This document shows positions 26,519 to 34,505 of a stretch of DNA of 64,000 nucleotides, in pieces. Origin of the DNA: a bacterium. GTDB taxonomy: Bacteria > Cyanobacteriota > Vampirovibrionia > Gastranaerophilales > Gastranaerophilaceae. Numbering within the stretch: the stretch's first letter is position 1; every line of letters begins with the position of its first letter. The stretch lies in contig JAFQNF010000044.1 of the NCBI GenBank assembly GCA_017396025.1, positions 62,001-126,000 of the forward strand, given 5' to 3'. The position numbers and the translations under genes were made by a program. The notes beneath the pieces were generated by a model. It worked only from the letters and a program-made list of their open reading frames with translations. It searched no databases and was not told the DNA's origin.

Positions 26519-26587
26519 ATGAATTTATCAACCATTAGATTGATGCGACCAACTACTAAAATCTTTAAAATGATATTTAAAGGGTAG
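26519..26587 (+). CDS. Candidate 22-residue leader peptide
   Basis: A short basic reading frame (MNLSTIRLMRPTTKIFKM, then IFKG) starts with ATG 5 nt after AAAGG (26509-26513) and stops at 26585-26587, 21 nt before the next gene's ATG. The close RBS and position suggest a translated upstream ORF that could control the downstream gene. It could also be chance in AT-rich sequence. Confidence 0.35.
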   Translation: MNLSTIRLMRPTTKIFKMIFKG

Positions 26588-26608
26588 AGTATAGTCGTTG
26601 GAGAATTG

Positions 26609-27307
26609 ATGAGTACAAGGATTAGTTTAACTAAATTAGTTTTATTCGTAGGGGTATTCCTATGTTCTTCATTGTGCTCTTTTTCTGCAGAAAATTCGCT
26701 ATCTGGTATTGATGTTCAACAGGTTGGTGAATCTGAATACAATGTAATGTTGAAGCTTAATAATGCTACTAATGTTCAAAAAATTATTAATACTGAAGAT
26801 AATTTAACGTTAGTTTTAAAAGAAACTGTTCCAACAGATTCTGTTGAGATTGTTTATGATAATGCTGCAGATTTACAAAATGTTATTGTTCAGAAGAAAA
26901 ATAATGGAGATACTTTAATTCTTTTAGAAGGTAAAGATATCGAAAATGCTAGAGTATTTACAAAAGATTTGTCAAATGGTTTAACTGTTCAAAATACTTC
27001 AGATTCATTGTTTGCAGCTGATAAAAAAATGATTGGATTTTCTATTGTTGGCTTGTTAATCTTGTTCCTTCTAAGATTATCATTAAGACCAAAAAATGAA
27101 AGATATATATCTGTAAAAACTAATGTTAAAAATGTTAAGAATTCTAAGAAAGTTACAGTAAATACACTTAGAAAGAAAAATCAAAGTCAATCTAGAAATA
27201 TACCTTCTATTAATTGCAATGTTAATGGTAGTTTCCGTAATATGTCTGTTCCAAAAGACTTTGTAATTAACACTTATATGGAAGAACAAATTAGAAAAGT
27301 TGGTTAA
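26609..27307 (+). CDS. Membrane-anchored exported protein with AMIN-like domain
   Basis: A 232-residue protein. It has an N-terminal signal sequence (to about residue 28) and a beta-rich domain (about 30-135) with alternating hydrophobic residues like the AMIN domain of envelope amidases and secretins. A membrane helix at about 145-162 (MIGFSIVGLLILFLLRL) follows. The C-terminal tail is Lys/Asn-rich and presumably cytoplasmic. The frame allows a TTG start, but GGAG at 26600-26603 fits the ATG at 26609. It lies upstream of the STAS and rsmI genes in the same direction. Function unknown. Confidence 0.5.
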   Translation: MSTRISLTKLVLFVGVFLCSSLCSFSAENSLSGIDVQQVGESEYNVMLKLNNATNVQKIINTEDNLTLVLKETVPTDSVEIVYDNAADLQNVIVQKKNNGDTLILLEGKDIENARVFTKDLSNGLTVQNTSDSLFAADKKMIGFSIVGLLILFLLRLSLRPKNERYISVKTNVKNVKNSKKVTVNTLRKKNQSQSRNIPSINCNVNGSFRNMSVPKDFVINTYMEEQIRKVG

Positions 27308-27347
27308 TATTATTAAGCATATTGCATTATTTTTGCTTAAATATTAA
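27304..27347 (+). other. Long imperfect hairpin overlapping the stop codon
   Basis: TTAATAT pairs with ATATTAA and TTAAGC with GCTTAA, giving 13 bp with a 2-nt bulge and a 16-nt loop. There is no T-run, so it may stabilise the mRNA end or attenuate transcription into the STAS gene. Confidence 0.45.
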
Positions 27348-27380
27348 TATAAATTTGTGCAACAAATAAATGAATAAATT

Positions 27381-27665
27381 ATGCAGGTATTAAGAGCAAC
27401 GGAAGTTTTTAAAAATATTAGAAACATTGATAACGCTGAATTTGAAAAGTCAGGTAACATTGTTCTTGACTTTTCAAACATTGAAAATATTGATTTAAAG
27501 GCTATTACAACATTATTAAATATTCAAAAAGTTGCATTGTTGAATAATAAATCTCTTTCAATAAGTAATGTTAATCCTAAAGTAAGCAGAATGCTTGATG
27601 TTACAGGATTAAATAAAACATTTGCAAACATTGCAACTAATCCAATTTCAAGAAAAGGCAGATAG
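27381..27665 (+). CDS. STAS-domain protein (anti-sigma factor antagonist-like)
   Basis: A 94-residue single-domain protein. The pattern NIVLDFSNIENIDLKAITTL followed by LNIQKVALLNNKSLSISNVN and VSRMLDVTGLNKTF matches STAS domains of the SpoIIAA/MlaB kind. The position of the regulatory Ser/Thr of SpoIIAA appears to be Asp-Leu-Lys here, so phosphorylation control is doubtful. It lies 3 bp before rsmI and is cotranscribed. Its partner is not visible. Confidence 0.7.
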   Translation: MQVLRATEVFKNIRNIDNAEFEKSGNIVLDFSNIENIDLKAITTLLNIQKVALLNNKSLSISNVNPKVSRMLDVTGLNKTFANIATNPISRKGR

Positions 27666-27668
27666 TCA

Positions 27669-28469
27669 ATGTCTGTTCATTTTTATATAGTTGCAACACC
27701 TATTGGAAATTTAAGTGATATTACATTTCGTGCTGTTGAAGTGTTGAAAACAGTCGATTATATTGCTTGTGAAGATACGCGCGTTACAAGGGTTTTGGCT
27801 GATAAGTACGGATTTGGGGCGAAGCTTTTCGATTGCCATAAATTCAATGAAAAAGAAAGAAGCGAAAAAATAATTTCATTAATTGATGATGGTAAAACAG
27901 TTGCTCTAGTTTCTGATGCTGGAACTCCAGGAATTTCTGATCCGGGCAGTGTTTTAATAAAAGAATTAAGGGAAAGAAATATTGAAATAACCTCATTGCC
28001 AGGTGCGTGTGCTGTTACTACTTTTTTAAGCCAATTGCCAAGAGATAACGAAGAATATGCTTTTATTGGATTTATTCCTCGAAATAAAAAACATCAAGAA
28101 GAAATTCTTTCTAAGTATAAATATACAAATTGTGTGTTTTATGAATCTCCTAATAGATTATTAGAAACGCTTGAAAATATTGAACCAGAAAGAAAAATTG
28201 CTGTTGGTCGTGAACTTACAAAAATGTTTGAAGAAGTTAAAATTGGTAGTGTAAAAGATATTATTGATTATTATAAAAATAATATTTTAAAAGGTGAAAT
28301 TGTTGTGATGCTATATGCTCAAGAACAAGATGCAGCTAGCGAAGAAGACTTAAAAACAAAAATAAATATTTTAAAAGAAGAGGGTTTTTCTCCAAAAGAT
28401 ATTTCTAAAATAATTTCTAAACTGTATGGGGAAAATAAAAATAAAGTTTATAAACTTGTAATAGAATAA
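27669..28469 (+). CDS. rsmI: 16S rRNA (cytidine1402-2'-O)-methyltransferase RsmI
   Basis: RsmI methylates the ribose of C1402 in the ribosomal P site, using S-adenosylmethionine. It has 266 residues, the usual length. The TP-methylase core is clear: VATPIGNLSDITFRAVEVL at the N-terminus, IACEDTRVTRVLADKYG, LVSDAGTPGISDPG, and a C-terminal helical region. It follows the STAS gene by 3 bp. AAAAAGCTTTTT at 28477-28488 just after it could form a weak terminator. Confidence 0.95.
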   Translation: MSVHFYIVATPIGNLSDITFRAVEVLKTVDYIACEDTRVTRVLADKYGFGAKLFDCHKFNEKERSEKIISLIDDGKTVALVSDAGTPGISDPGSVLIKELRERNIEITSLPGACAVTTFLSQLPRDNEEYAFIGFIPRNKKHQEEILSKYKYTNCVFYESPNRLLETLENIEPERKIAVGRELTKMFEEVKIGSVKDIIDYYKNNILKGEIVVMLYAQEQDAASEEDLKTKINILKEEGFSPKDISKIISKLYGENKNKVYKLVIE

Positions 28470-28497
28470 TTGGCAAAAAAGCTTTTTAGAAGTTTTA

Positions 28498-28513
28498 AGA
28501 CCGATAAAGGTCT
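28498..28513 (+). promoter_or_regulatory. Small hairpin over the ribosome binding site
   Basis: AGACC (28498-28502), loop GATAAA, GGTCT (28509-28513). The likely Shine-Dalgarno AAAGG (28506-28510) is partly in the loop and partly in the 3' arm, with the ATG at 28519. It could modulate translation of the GH77-like gene. Confidence 0.4.
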
Positions 28514-28518
28514 CATAA

Positions 28519-30387
28519 ATGAAAATTGCACAATCTTTTAATAGTTATAATTTTGGCCGCGCCTTTACAACTCAAGAAAAAAAGGCATATGCTTCTTTGT
28601 TAAAAGATTCAAGAAAAGCTCTTGATATTAAAGATACCACAGCTATCGTTTTTGATTTTAATGTGCCTTCTAAAAAAGGTAAAAATACTGCTATTGGTAC
28701 AACATGGTCAGAATCAATGGATTCATTTATATCATTCGTTAAAGATATGACAGGTATTACATCAATCCAACTTCAACCACAAGGAAAGATAGTTCCAGGA
28801 AATAAATCACCATATTCTGGTACAACTTTTGCGTATGGTTCTCATATTATTGATTTGTCAAAGTTGGCTAAACCTGAGTATGGCTCATTGTTATCTGAAC
28901 AATATGTTAAAGATTTGGATAAAAAATATCCAGATGGAAAAAGACAAAGAGAATATAGAACAAATTATGATTATATTTTTCCAGAATTTGAAAAAGCGTT
29001 AAATATTGCATATTCTAATTTTGATTCTACTAATGAAGAATTTGTTCAATTTAAAAAAGAAAATGAAAACTGGCTAAAAGGTGAAACATTATATGTTGCA
29101 TTATCAAAACTTTATGGAACTGATGATTATAGAAAATGGAATGAAATAGACGCTAATTTATTTGATTCAAATCTTCCTAATGATGTTAGAAATGCTCGAA
29201 TTAAAGAAATAGAATCACAATTTTCTGAAGAAATAGGTTTTGAAAATTTTGTTCAATTTATTGCTGATAAGCAACAAAAGGAAAGTCATAAATCATTAAA
29301 TGAAAAAGATATTGAGATATATGGTGATTGTTTAATCGGCTTTTCTCAAAGTGAAATGTGGGCTCATAAAGATTGCTTTAGAGAAAATTTATACTATGGA
29401 GGTCCTGATCCTAATTGTCCTGAAACTAATGGAATACAAACTTGGGGTTTGCCTGCTTTAGATTATACAAAATTAGGCGAATGCACAGAAGATGGAAATA
29501 TTTCCAAACTTGGTGCTACTGGTAAACTTTTATATGATAAATATGAACAATTCTTTAAAAGATATGATGGCGTAAGAGTTGATGCTGCTTGGCAGTTTGT
29601 TACTCCTTTTGTATATGAAGCGGTTAATGGAAACTATAATCAAGTACAGTTGCCAGAAATTAATATGACAATTTTCAATATTTTAAAAGCTGCGGCGAAA
29701 GGCCGTGCAACATCAGATAACATAATGCTAGAGCTTGTTGGAATGTCTGCTGGTAAAAGTCGTGATATGACTTTAAATAAGTATCCTCATTTATATACAA
29801 CTGCATATGCTGAGTATGATGAAAATCCCAAAAAATTTATGAAAAAAGGCTACAAAAGAGATAATTTTTATGTAGGAGTTGGTTGTCACGATAATGATTC
29901 ACTTGTAAACTTAGCAAAAGATGACCATAAAAGAGAAATTCATTCTCGTGATATCTTTAGAAATTATGGAACCAGCCAAGAAGATTTTTCTGTTTCAGGT
30001 TCAGATAAATATGAAAACTTTAGAAATTCAAAATTCGCTGAAATCTTTTCTACGGCAAAACAATTTTTTACATTGCCAGATATGTTTGGAATGGCACAAA
30101 GAATAAATATTTCAGGAAAAAAGAGTCCTGATAATTGGGCGGTTAGAATTCCTACAGATTATGAAAGATTTTATTATTCACAATTATCTAATGGTTATGG
30201 TTTGAATATGCCTAAAGCTCTAGCTGGTGGTATGCTTATGAATGGTTTTAGTTCTCAAAATTTATTGGTAAAAAAATGTAATGAAGCAGCTGAAATCTTA
30301 AGAAGCAAAGGTCCTTTGACGGAAGCTGAAGCCAATGAAGCATATAAAAAAGGTGAGATATCAAATATATTTGAATATGTTTCTTAA
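28519..30387 (+). CDS. GH77-like 4-alpha-glucanotransferase with N-terminal tag
   Basis: A 622-residue divergent relative of MalQ, which transfers alpha-1,4-glucan segments. Matching segments are SPYSGTTFAYGSHIIDLSKL (about residue 94; MalQ SPY...NP-x-x-IDL), YDGVRVDAAWQF (about 352, containing the nucleophile Asp) and VGCHDNDSLVNLA (about 455; MalQ THDNDT). The N-terminus MKIAQSFNSYNFGRAF is not part of the enzyme fold. It belongs to the tag pattern seen on other proteins here. It has its own RBS behind a small hairpin. Glycogen metabolism is the likely setting. Confidence 0.65.
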   Translation: MKIAQSFNSYNFGRAFTTQEKKAYASLLKDSRKALDIKDTTAIVFDFNVPSKKGKNTAIGTTWSESMDSFISFVKDMTGITSIQLQPQGKIVPGNKSPYSGTTFAYGSHIIDLSKLAKPEYGSLLSEQYVKDLDKKYPDGKRQREYRTNYDYIFPEFEKALNIAYSNFDSTNEEFVQFKKENENWLKGETLYVALSKLYGTDDYRKWNEIDANLFDSNLPNDVRNARIKEIESQFSEEIGFENFVQFIADKQQKESHKSLNEKDIEIYGDCLIGFSQSEMWAHKDCFRENLYYGGPDPNCPETNGIQTWGLPALDYTKLGECTEDGNISKLGATGKLLYDKYEQFFKRYDGVRVDAAWQFVTPFVYEAVNGNYNQVQLPEINMTIFNILKAAAKGRATSDNIMLELVGMSAGKSRDMTLNKYPHLYTTAYAEYDENPKKFMKKGYKRDNFYVGVGCHDNDSLVNLAKDDHKREIHSRDIFRNYGTSQEDFSVSGSDKYENFRNSKFAEIFSTAKQFFTLPDMFGMAQRINISGKKSPDNWAVRIPTDYERFYYSQLSNGYGLNMPKALAGGMLMNGFSSQNLLVKKCNEAAEILRSKGPLTEAEANEAYKKGEISNIFEYVS

Positions 30388-30391
30388 CTTT

Positions 30392-30420
30392 TTGATTTGG
30401 TTTAGTCCTTTTGATACTAT
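30392..30420 (+). promoter_or_regulatory. Promoter for the GtrII-like gene
   Basis: TTGATT (30392-30397), a 17-bp spacer and TACTAT (30415-30420) preceded by TGA (extended -10). The RBS AAAGGGG and the ATG at 30445 follow. Confidence 0.6.
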
Positions 30421-30444
30421 ATTCTAAGATGAAAGGGGTATTTG

Positions 30445-32001
30445 ATGGATAACCAGTTGTTCAAAAAAGTTGATTATTATTGGATTTTTCTTATTTTAAC
30501 TATTGTTTTGTGCTATGGCTTTTTTCTAACAAATCATTCGATGGGCATTGATGATGAGATATTTGAAAGTTTTGCAAGTACACATACTATATTGGTTACA
30601 AATAGACCTGGTAATTTTATTTTTTCAGACATATTAAAAACGTATGAATATTTACCTTTTTGGAGAGAATTTTTAGGTATTGCTTTGTATGCTATTGGTA
30701 TAACTTTGCATGCAGAAAATTTTATAAAGTATTTGTCACCTAAATTTGATAAAAAAGCGGCTACAATATTTTCTGTTATTGCAATATCTTTTCCATATTT
30801 GGCCTTCCATTTTTTCTTTATGCAAAGTACGATACAGCGTGGTTTTATTATGATTGCTACAGCATTTGCTGTTAGATTTTTATACAAAGGATTAATTGAA
30901 GAAAAAATCTCTAAAAAAAATATCTTTATTTCAGGAGTTTTAATGTTTTTGGCTGCTTCTGTTTATGAAACAGCTGTGTATTATTTTGCTATAGCTTGTC
31001 TATTTATTGAAATTTTAAAATTGATTGATGGGCAATTAAAACAGAACTATATAAGATTATTTTTAATTGGGTTTTTAGCTTTTATAGCAGTGTTTTTTAA
31101 TGCTGTTTTATCTTCTATATGCAAGCTTTCATTTGGAATTATTCATTCTAAAGTAGAACAGTTTATGTTGTATGATTTTTCTTCTTTTAGTGGTTTCATT
31201 AATTCGTTTATAAATTCGTTGAAAGATTTTATTCATTTATTTTTTCAAACAGCTTCTTATAACAACGGAACGGTAATTTCAATTATTTTAATTAGCGTAT
31301 TTATGATTGGTTCAATAATTTATTCGTTTAAGCAAAAAAATATAAATGTGTTTTTATATGCGTTAATTATGTCACTCATTCCATTTGCTACATTTATTTT
31401 ATTAGGTAATATAACAATGCCTTTTCGTGCATATGCGACATTAAGCTTTTTAAATGCAATGATTTTTGTATTGATATATATTAGTTTGAAAGAACGAAAA
31501 GTTATTGTTAATGTTTTGTTTTGGATAGTTGCTCTTGTTGTTGTTTATCAGGCTCAGGAATTAAATCAAATCTTCTATACAGAACATTTAAAATTTCAAA
31601 AAGATAAGTTTTATGCGTATGAGCTTATGTATGATATTAAAAAATTAGGGCTTGAAAATAAACCAATAATTTTTGTTGGCACAGTTGAAGATATAAAATT
31701 AAGACATAATTATATTGAGTCCCCAGAACTGAATATTAGTTCTTTTAATTGGGATAGGTATGATTCTTTTGAAAGTGAAATATCTGTTAATAGACCCTAT
31801 GGATTTTTAAGAGAATTAGGTTTTGATGTTAAAGATTATACTGCTGTATATCTTGATTCAATGTCTGAATATGATACGTTAATTAACGAAATAAAAACAA
31901 ATACAAAAAATATGGATATTTATCCTCGTGAAAATTCAATAAAAGATTTTGATAAATATGTAATTATCAAAATAGGTGAATCCAAAGCGGATACAGAATA
32001 A
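30445..32001 (+). CDS. GtrII-like glucosyltransferase membrane protein
   Basis: A 518-residue protein with about 11 membrane helices. Just after the first helix comes HSMGIDDEIFESF, an acidic loop typical of GtrII (Glucos_trans_II) proteins that add glucose to O-antigen from a polyprenyl carrier. A soluble C-terminal domain of about 140 residues ends the protein. The frame permits a TTG at 30442, but AAAGGGG at 30432-30438 suits the ATG at 30445. No GtrA or GtrB partner is adjacent. It stands alone between its own promoter and a strong terminator. Family assignment is moderate. Confidence 0.6.
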   Translation: MDNQLFKKVDYYWIFLILTIVLCYGFFLTNHSMGIDDEIFESFASTHTILVTNRPGNFIFSDILKTYEYLPFWREFLGIALYAIGITLHAENFIKYLSPKFDKKAATIFSVIAISFPYLAFHFFFMQSTIQRGFIMIATAFAVRFLYKGLIEEKISKKNIFISGVLMFLAASVYETAVYYFAIACLFIEILKLIDGQLKQNYIRLFLIGFLAFIAVFFNAVLSSICKLSFGIIHSKVEQFMLYDFSSFSGFINSFINSLKDFIHLFFQTASYNNGTVISIILISVFMIGSIIYSFKQKNINVFLYALIMSLIPFATFILLGNITMPFRAYATLSFLNAMIFVLIYISLKERKVIVNVLFWIVALVVVYQAQELNQIFYTEHLKFQKDKFYAYELMYDIKKLGLENKPIIFVGTVEDIKLRHNYIESPELNISSFNWDRYDSFESEISVNRPYGFLRELGFDVKDYTAVYLDSMSEYDTLINEIKTNTKNMDIYPRENSIKDFDKYVIIKIGESKADTE

Positions 32002-32007
32002 AATTAA

Positions 32008-32031
32008 AAGCCCTCTTCGGAGGGCTTCTTT
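32008..32031 (+). terminator. Rho-independent terminator with UUCG tetraloop
   Basis: AAGCCCTC-TTCG-GAGGGCTT followed by CTTT: a perfect 8-bp stem with a stable tetraloop, directly after the GtrII-like gene. Confidence 0.9.
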
Positions 32032-32062
32032 GTAGTAGTGTATATGTAAGAATAAGGGAGTT

Positions 32063-32866
32063 TTACATATTTTGAATTTTATCGCTCATACCTTCGATAT
32101 CATCTTTTAACATCTTTTTAACAACATCGTTTTGAGCATCTAACATTTTACAAACAGTTTCAATGTTTTTTACTTTATTTTGTAAGATTGTATCTGCGTT
32201 AGACAAGATACTACTTGTAACTTTTTGATATGCAGCTAAAGGTGCACTTGAAATACCTTGTAATAAGTTACCAATTAAAGTTGTACCTAAGCCAAATTCT
32301 TCTAAGTATGGAGACATTGCTTGTAAAATACCGCCAAAACCAGATACAACACCGGCTGCTGGAAGCAAGAAGCTATCGCCAAATCCAAAACCAGAAGCCA
32401 AACCTGCAGTGTATCCTAAAGCATTAACACCAGCAGAACTTGCGATTTCAGAAACAGAAGTTAGTGAAGATGCACCGCCAGTCATATAACCATCATTTGA
32501 AGAGCCAAAACCTTGTACGATAGAAGCTGCACCACCAGTAAACCCTTTGTATTGAGATAAAGAACCAATACCAAAAGCAGAGTTAACACCAGTTGTTAGA
32601 TTTGATGGAGACCAATATGATGTACCAGGAATGTTTAATGCAGTTCCGCCACCCATTGTTGACATGAATGAGCTTGGTGAAATCATACTAGCAATCTTCC
32701 ATAAGAAGCTACCAGCTGTACCGAAACCAGCGCCATCTGATGCGCTACCACTAACAGTGATATCTCTTAAAAGGTCGTATGTTTCAAATAACATAGCCTT
32801 TGCATCACCGCTCAATCCGCCGTATTTATTTGATATTACCAAATAACTGTCGTTTTTGTAACTCAT
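32063..32866 (-). CDS. Glycine/serine-rich protein of unknown function
   Basis: A 267-residue protein. No signal peptide is seen. Residues 40-210 are rich in Gly, Ser and Ala with short hydrophobic runs, resembling flexible secreted or self-assembling proteins. The C-terminal 60 residues are a charged amphipathic helix (VKNIETVCKMLDAQNDVVKK). It lies 83 bp downstream of the coiled-coil gene at 32950 on the same strand, so the two may form a unit. Base usage is GC-richer than its neighbours. I recognise no domain. Export by a non-Sec route is possible but unproven. Confidence 0.55.
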   Translation of the reverse strand: MSYKNDSYLVISNKYGGLSGDAKAMLFETYDLLRDITVSGSASDGAGFGTAGSFLWKIASMISPSSFMSTMGGGTALNIPGTSYWSPSNLTTGVNSAFGIGSLSQYKGFTGGAASIVQGFGSSNDGYMTGGASSLTSVSEIASSAGVNALGYTAGLASGFGFGDSFLLPAAGVVSGFGGILQAMSPYLEEFGLGTTLIGNLLQGISSAPLAAYQKVTSSILSNADTILQNKVKNIETVCKMLDAQNDVVKKMLKDDIEGMSDKIQNM

Positions 32867-32949
32867 CTTTTACTTTCCTTGCGTGTTTACTTGTGTTTAC
32901 TAACCTGCTTAATTTGTTTTTAATTCTCCATGAAAATAAGTCAAAATTT

Positions 32950-33924
32950 CTATGAGAATGTTTTGAATGTATTTTCGATGTTTTTATCAAGAATTGCTTT
33001 AACTGCTTCTAATTCTGTTTGAAGCTCGTTTTGTTCTGTATCGATTTGGTTTAATCTTAATTCAAGAACTTTGTCTTCTTGTTGTAATGTTTCTGTTTGC
33101 GCGTTTAAATCAGCAATCATTTTATCGTATTCATCTTTGCTCATTGTGTAGTCTCTTAAAGCTGCATCGTAGCCTTCAGAATCATAAGTTCTTGTTGTAT
33201 CAATATCTAACCCAGATACAACATCTGGAATAGTTACTGATGAAAGTCTTCCATTGTCATCTAATGTGATTGTGCAATTATCGAACTCAAAGTTTTCTGT
33301 TACTGATTTATTAACTTTCATGTAAGATGTAAGTTCGTCTGAATCAGAACCAGTATTGCTTGTAACTTGTGAAATTGGAATATAGTGAGTTTGACCATTA
33401 TCATCTCTATAGCAATAGAAACCTGTTTCATTTTCTGGTAATGGTGTAGAACCAGGAGTTGATGCTATTAAGTCCTTGATTAATGTATTGTTTTCGTTTG
33501 TTGCCAAACTTAGTGGATAAGAAACTTCTGAATCTTTTTTACTAACTAAAGTATAACTATCATCTTCACCTTTTACTATTTTCCATTTTGAAGACAAATC
33601 AGCTGATTCAGCTAAGTTTTTATCATATGTACGTTCACCTTTGATATAGTAACTACCATCATTATTTTCATAATAATTTTTAATTACGTAGCTACCTTGT
33701 TGATTGTCTGTTGTATTAGAAATAGCGAAAGAATAATTACTTTCATAGAATTCTGTAGTATCAGGTGCTACAGGAACATCTAGTGCAAGTAATTTGCTAT
33801 ATAAAGCATTAACTTCTTCTGCTAATGCAGTACGTTGTTGGTTTACTTGTTGACCTTCATATTCTATATTTGATTTTCTTGCTGTTATACCTAAAAATCT
33901 TGCCTGTGAAGCTGCTAAGCCCAT
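32950..33924 (-). CDS. Protein of the 'MGLAASQARF' N-terminal type with C-terminal coiled coil
   Basis: A 324-residue protein of unknown function. It opens MGLAASQARFLGITARKSN, a helical Ala/Arg-rich stretch that I associate informally with a family repeated in gut bacteria of this group. It is followed by EYEGQQVNQQRTALAEEVN. The middle (60-250) is a Tyr/Asn/Ser-rich beta region. The end (255-324) is a strong coiled coil. The all-helical ends around a variable middle recall flagellin-like or other self-assembling proteins, but no known motif is present. RBS GGAGAAAG. It probably forms a unit with the Gly-rich gene downstream. Confidence 0.6.
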   Translation of the reverse strand: MGLAASQARFLGITARKSNIEYEGQQVNQQRTALAEEVNALYSKLLALDVPVAPDTTEFYESNYSFAISNTTDNQQGSYVIKNYYENNDGSYYIKGERTYDKNLAESADLSSKWKIVKGEDDSYTLVSKKDSEVSYPLSLATNENNTLIKDLIASTPGSTPLPENETGFYCYRDDNGQTHYIPISQVTSNTGSDSDELTSYMKVNKSVTENFEFDNCTITLDDNGRLSSVTIPDVVSGLDIDTTRTYDSEGYDAALRDYTMSKDEYDKMIADLNAQTETLQQEDKVLELRLNQIDTEQNELQTELEAVKAILDKNIENTFKTFS

Positions 33925-33996
33925 CGTCTTTCTCCATTGTTAATTGTTACTTTAACTATGTAATCGACCTAATTGGGGTTATACTTTAGTTTTTTA

Positions 33997-34014
33997 TTTG
34001 TTTTTGTAAACAAA
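33997..34014. promoter_or_regulatory. Inverted repeat upstream of the 32950-33924 gene
   Basis: TTTGTTT-TTGT-AAACAAA. The same half-site occurs as AAACAAA-C-TTTGTTT at 17611-17625, upstream of the restriction-modification gene. In AT-rich DNA this could be chance, but both sit in promoter regions. Confidence 0.35.
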
Positions 34015-34073
34015 TGTTAACAAAAATATTCTTACCTTAGCTTTTATTTAATGGAAATTTTGAAAAAGGCAAT

Positions 34074-34101
34074 AAAAAAAGGAACTAATTAGTTCCTTTT
34101 T
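34074..34101. terminator. Bidirectional terminator
   Basis: A7 then GGAACTAATTAGTTCC then T5. It serves the small minus-strand gene ending at 34111 and would also stop plus-strand transcription. Confidence 0.8.
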
Positions 34102-34110
34102 GTGTAGTTA

Positions 34111-34344
34111 TTATTGATTATAAAGTTTTTGTGCCATACAGCTGTTTAGATTTCTTCGAAGATTCATTAATCTTACATTCATTTGATTTTTCAAATTCTG
34201 ACATCTAATTGTATCAGCTATTATGTTAAATTCCATATCTGCAAGAGAGTTATGTCTTACTGTCGTTGGGACTAGGTTTGTCGAGTCATTTATTGCACTT
34301 CGTTCAACCTGATTTATTCCAAAATTTATAGGTGATATTCTCAT
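34111..34344 (-). CDS. Small protein with N-terminal tag
   Basis: A 77-residue protein of unknown function. It begins MRISPINFGINQVERSAIND, matching the short tag found on five or so other proteins here (M-R-I, small polar residues, Asn-Phe-Gly). The remaining 50 residues are Asn/Arg/Leu-rich and helical. The RBS region on the minus strand reads AAGTAAGGAAAC, giving AAGGA before the ATG. It is followed by a strong terminator and divergent from ade. With almost nothing besides the tag, it is a useful minimal tagged protein. Confidence 0.55.
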   Translation of the reverse strand: MRISPINFGINQVERSAINDSTNLVPTTVRHNSLADMEFNIIADTIRCQNLKNQMNVRLMNLRRNLNSCMAQKLYNQ

Positions 34345-34436
34345 TTTTGTTTCCTTACTTCTTTGTATATTATATTATACAAAAACTAATAATGAACACA
34401 TTTTATCTAAATTGTATAACGCCTATGAAAAAAAAA

Positions 34437-34465
34437 TTGACTGTTTTTCTATCTTAATTTTTACA
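34437..34465 (+). promoter_or_regulatory. Candidate ade promoter
   Basis: TTGACT (34437-34442), a 17-bp spacer and TTTACA (34460-34465). The -35 is good and the -10 weak. Confidence 0.4.
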
Positions 34466-34476
34466 AAATTTAATAT

Positions 34477-34488
34477 TATGTTAACATA
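34477..34488. promoter_or_regulatory. 12-bp palindrome in the ade leader
   Basis: TATGTTAACATA is perfectly palindromic. It lies within a larger imperfect repeat (TTTAATAT ... ATATTAAA, 34469-34493) just downstream of the candidate promoter. It could be a repressor site or a small hairpin. Confidence 0.4.
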
Positions 34489-34505
34489 TTAAAAAAGAGG
34501 GTAGT

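Noticed and set aside
34437..34505. Purine riboswitch before ade
   Set aside because: The leader after the candidate -10 is only about 40 nt, too short for the aptamer, and no conserved core is seen.
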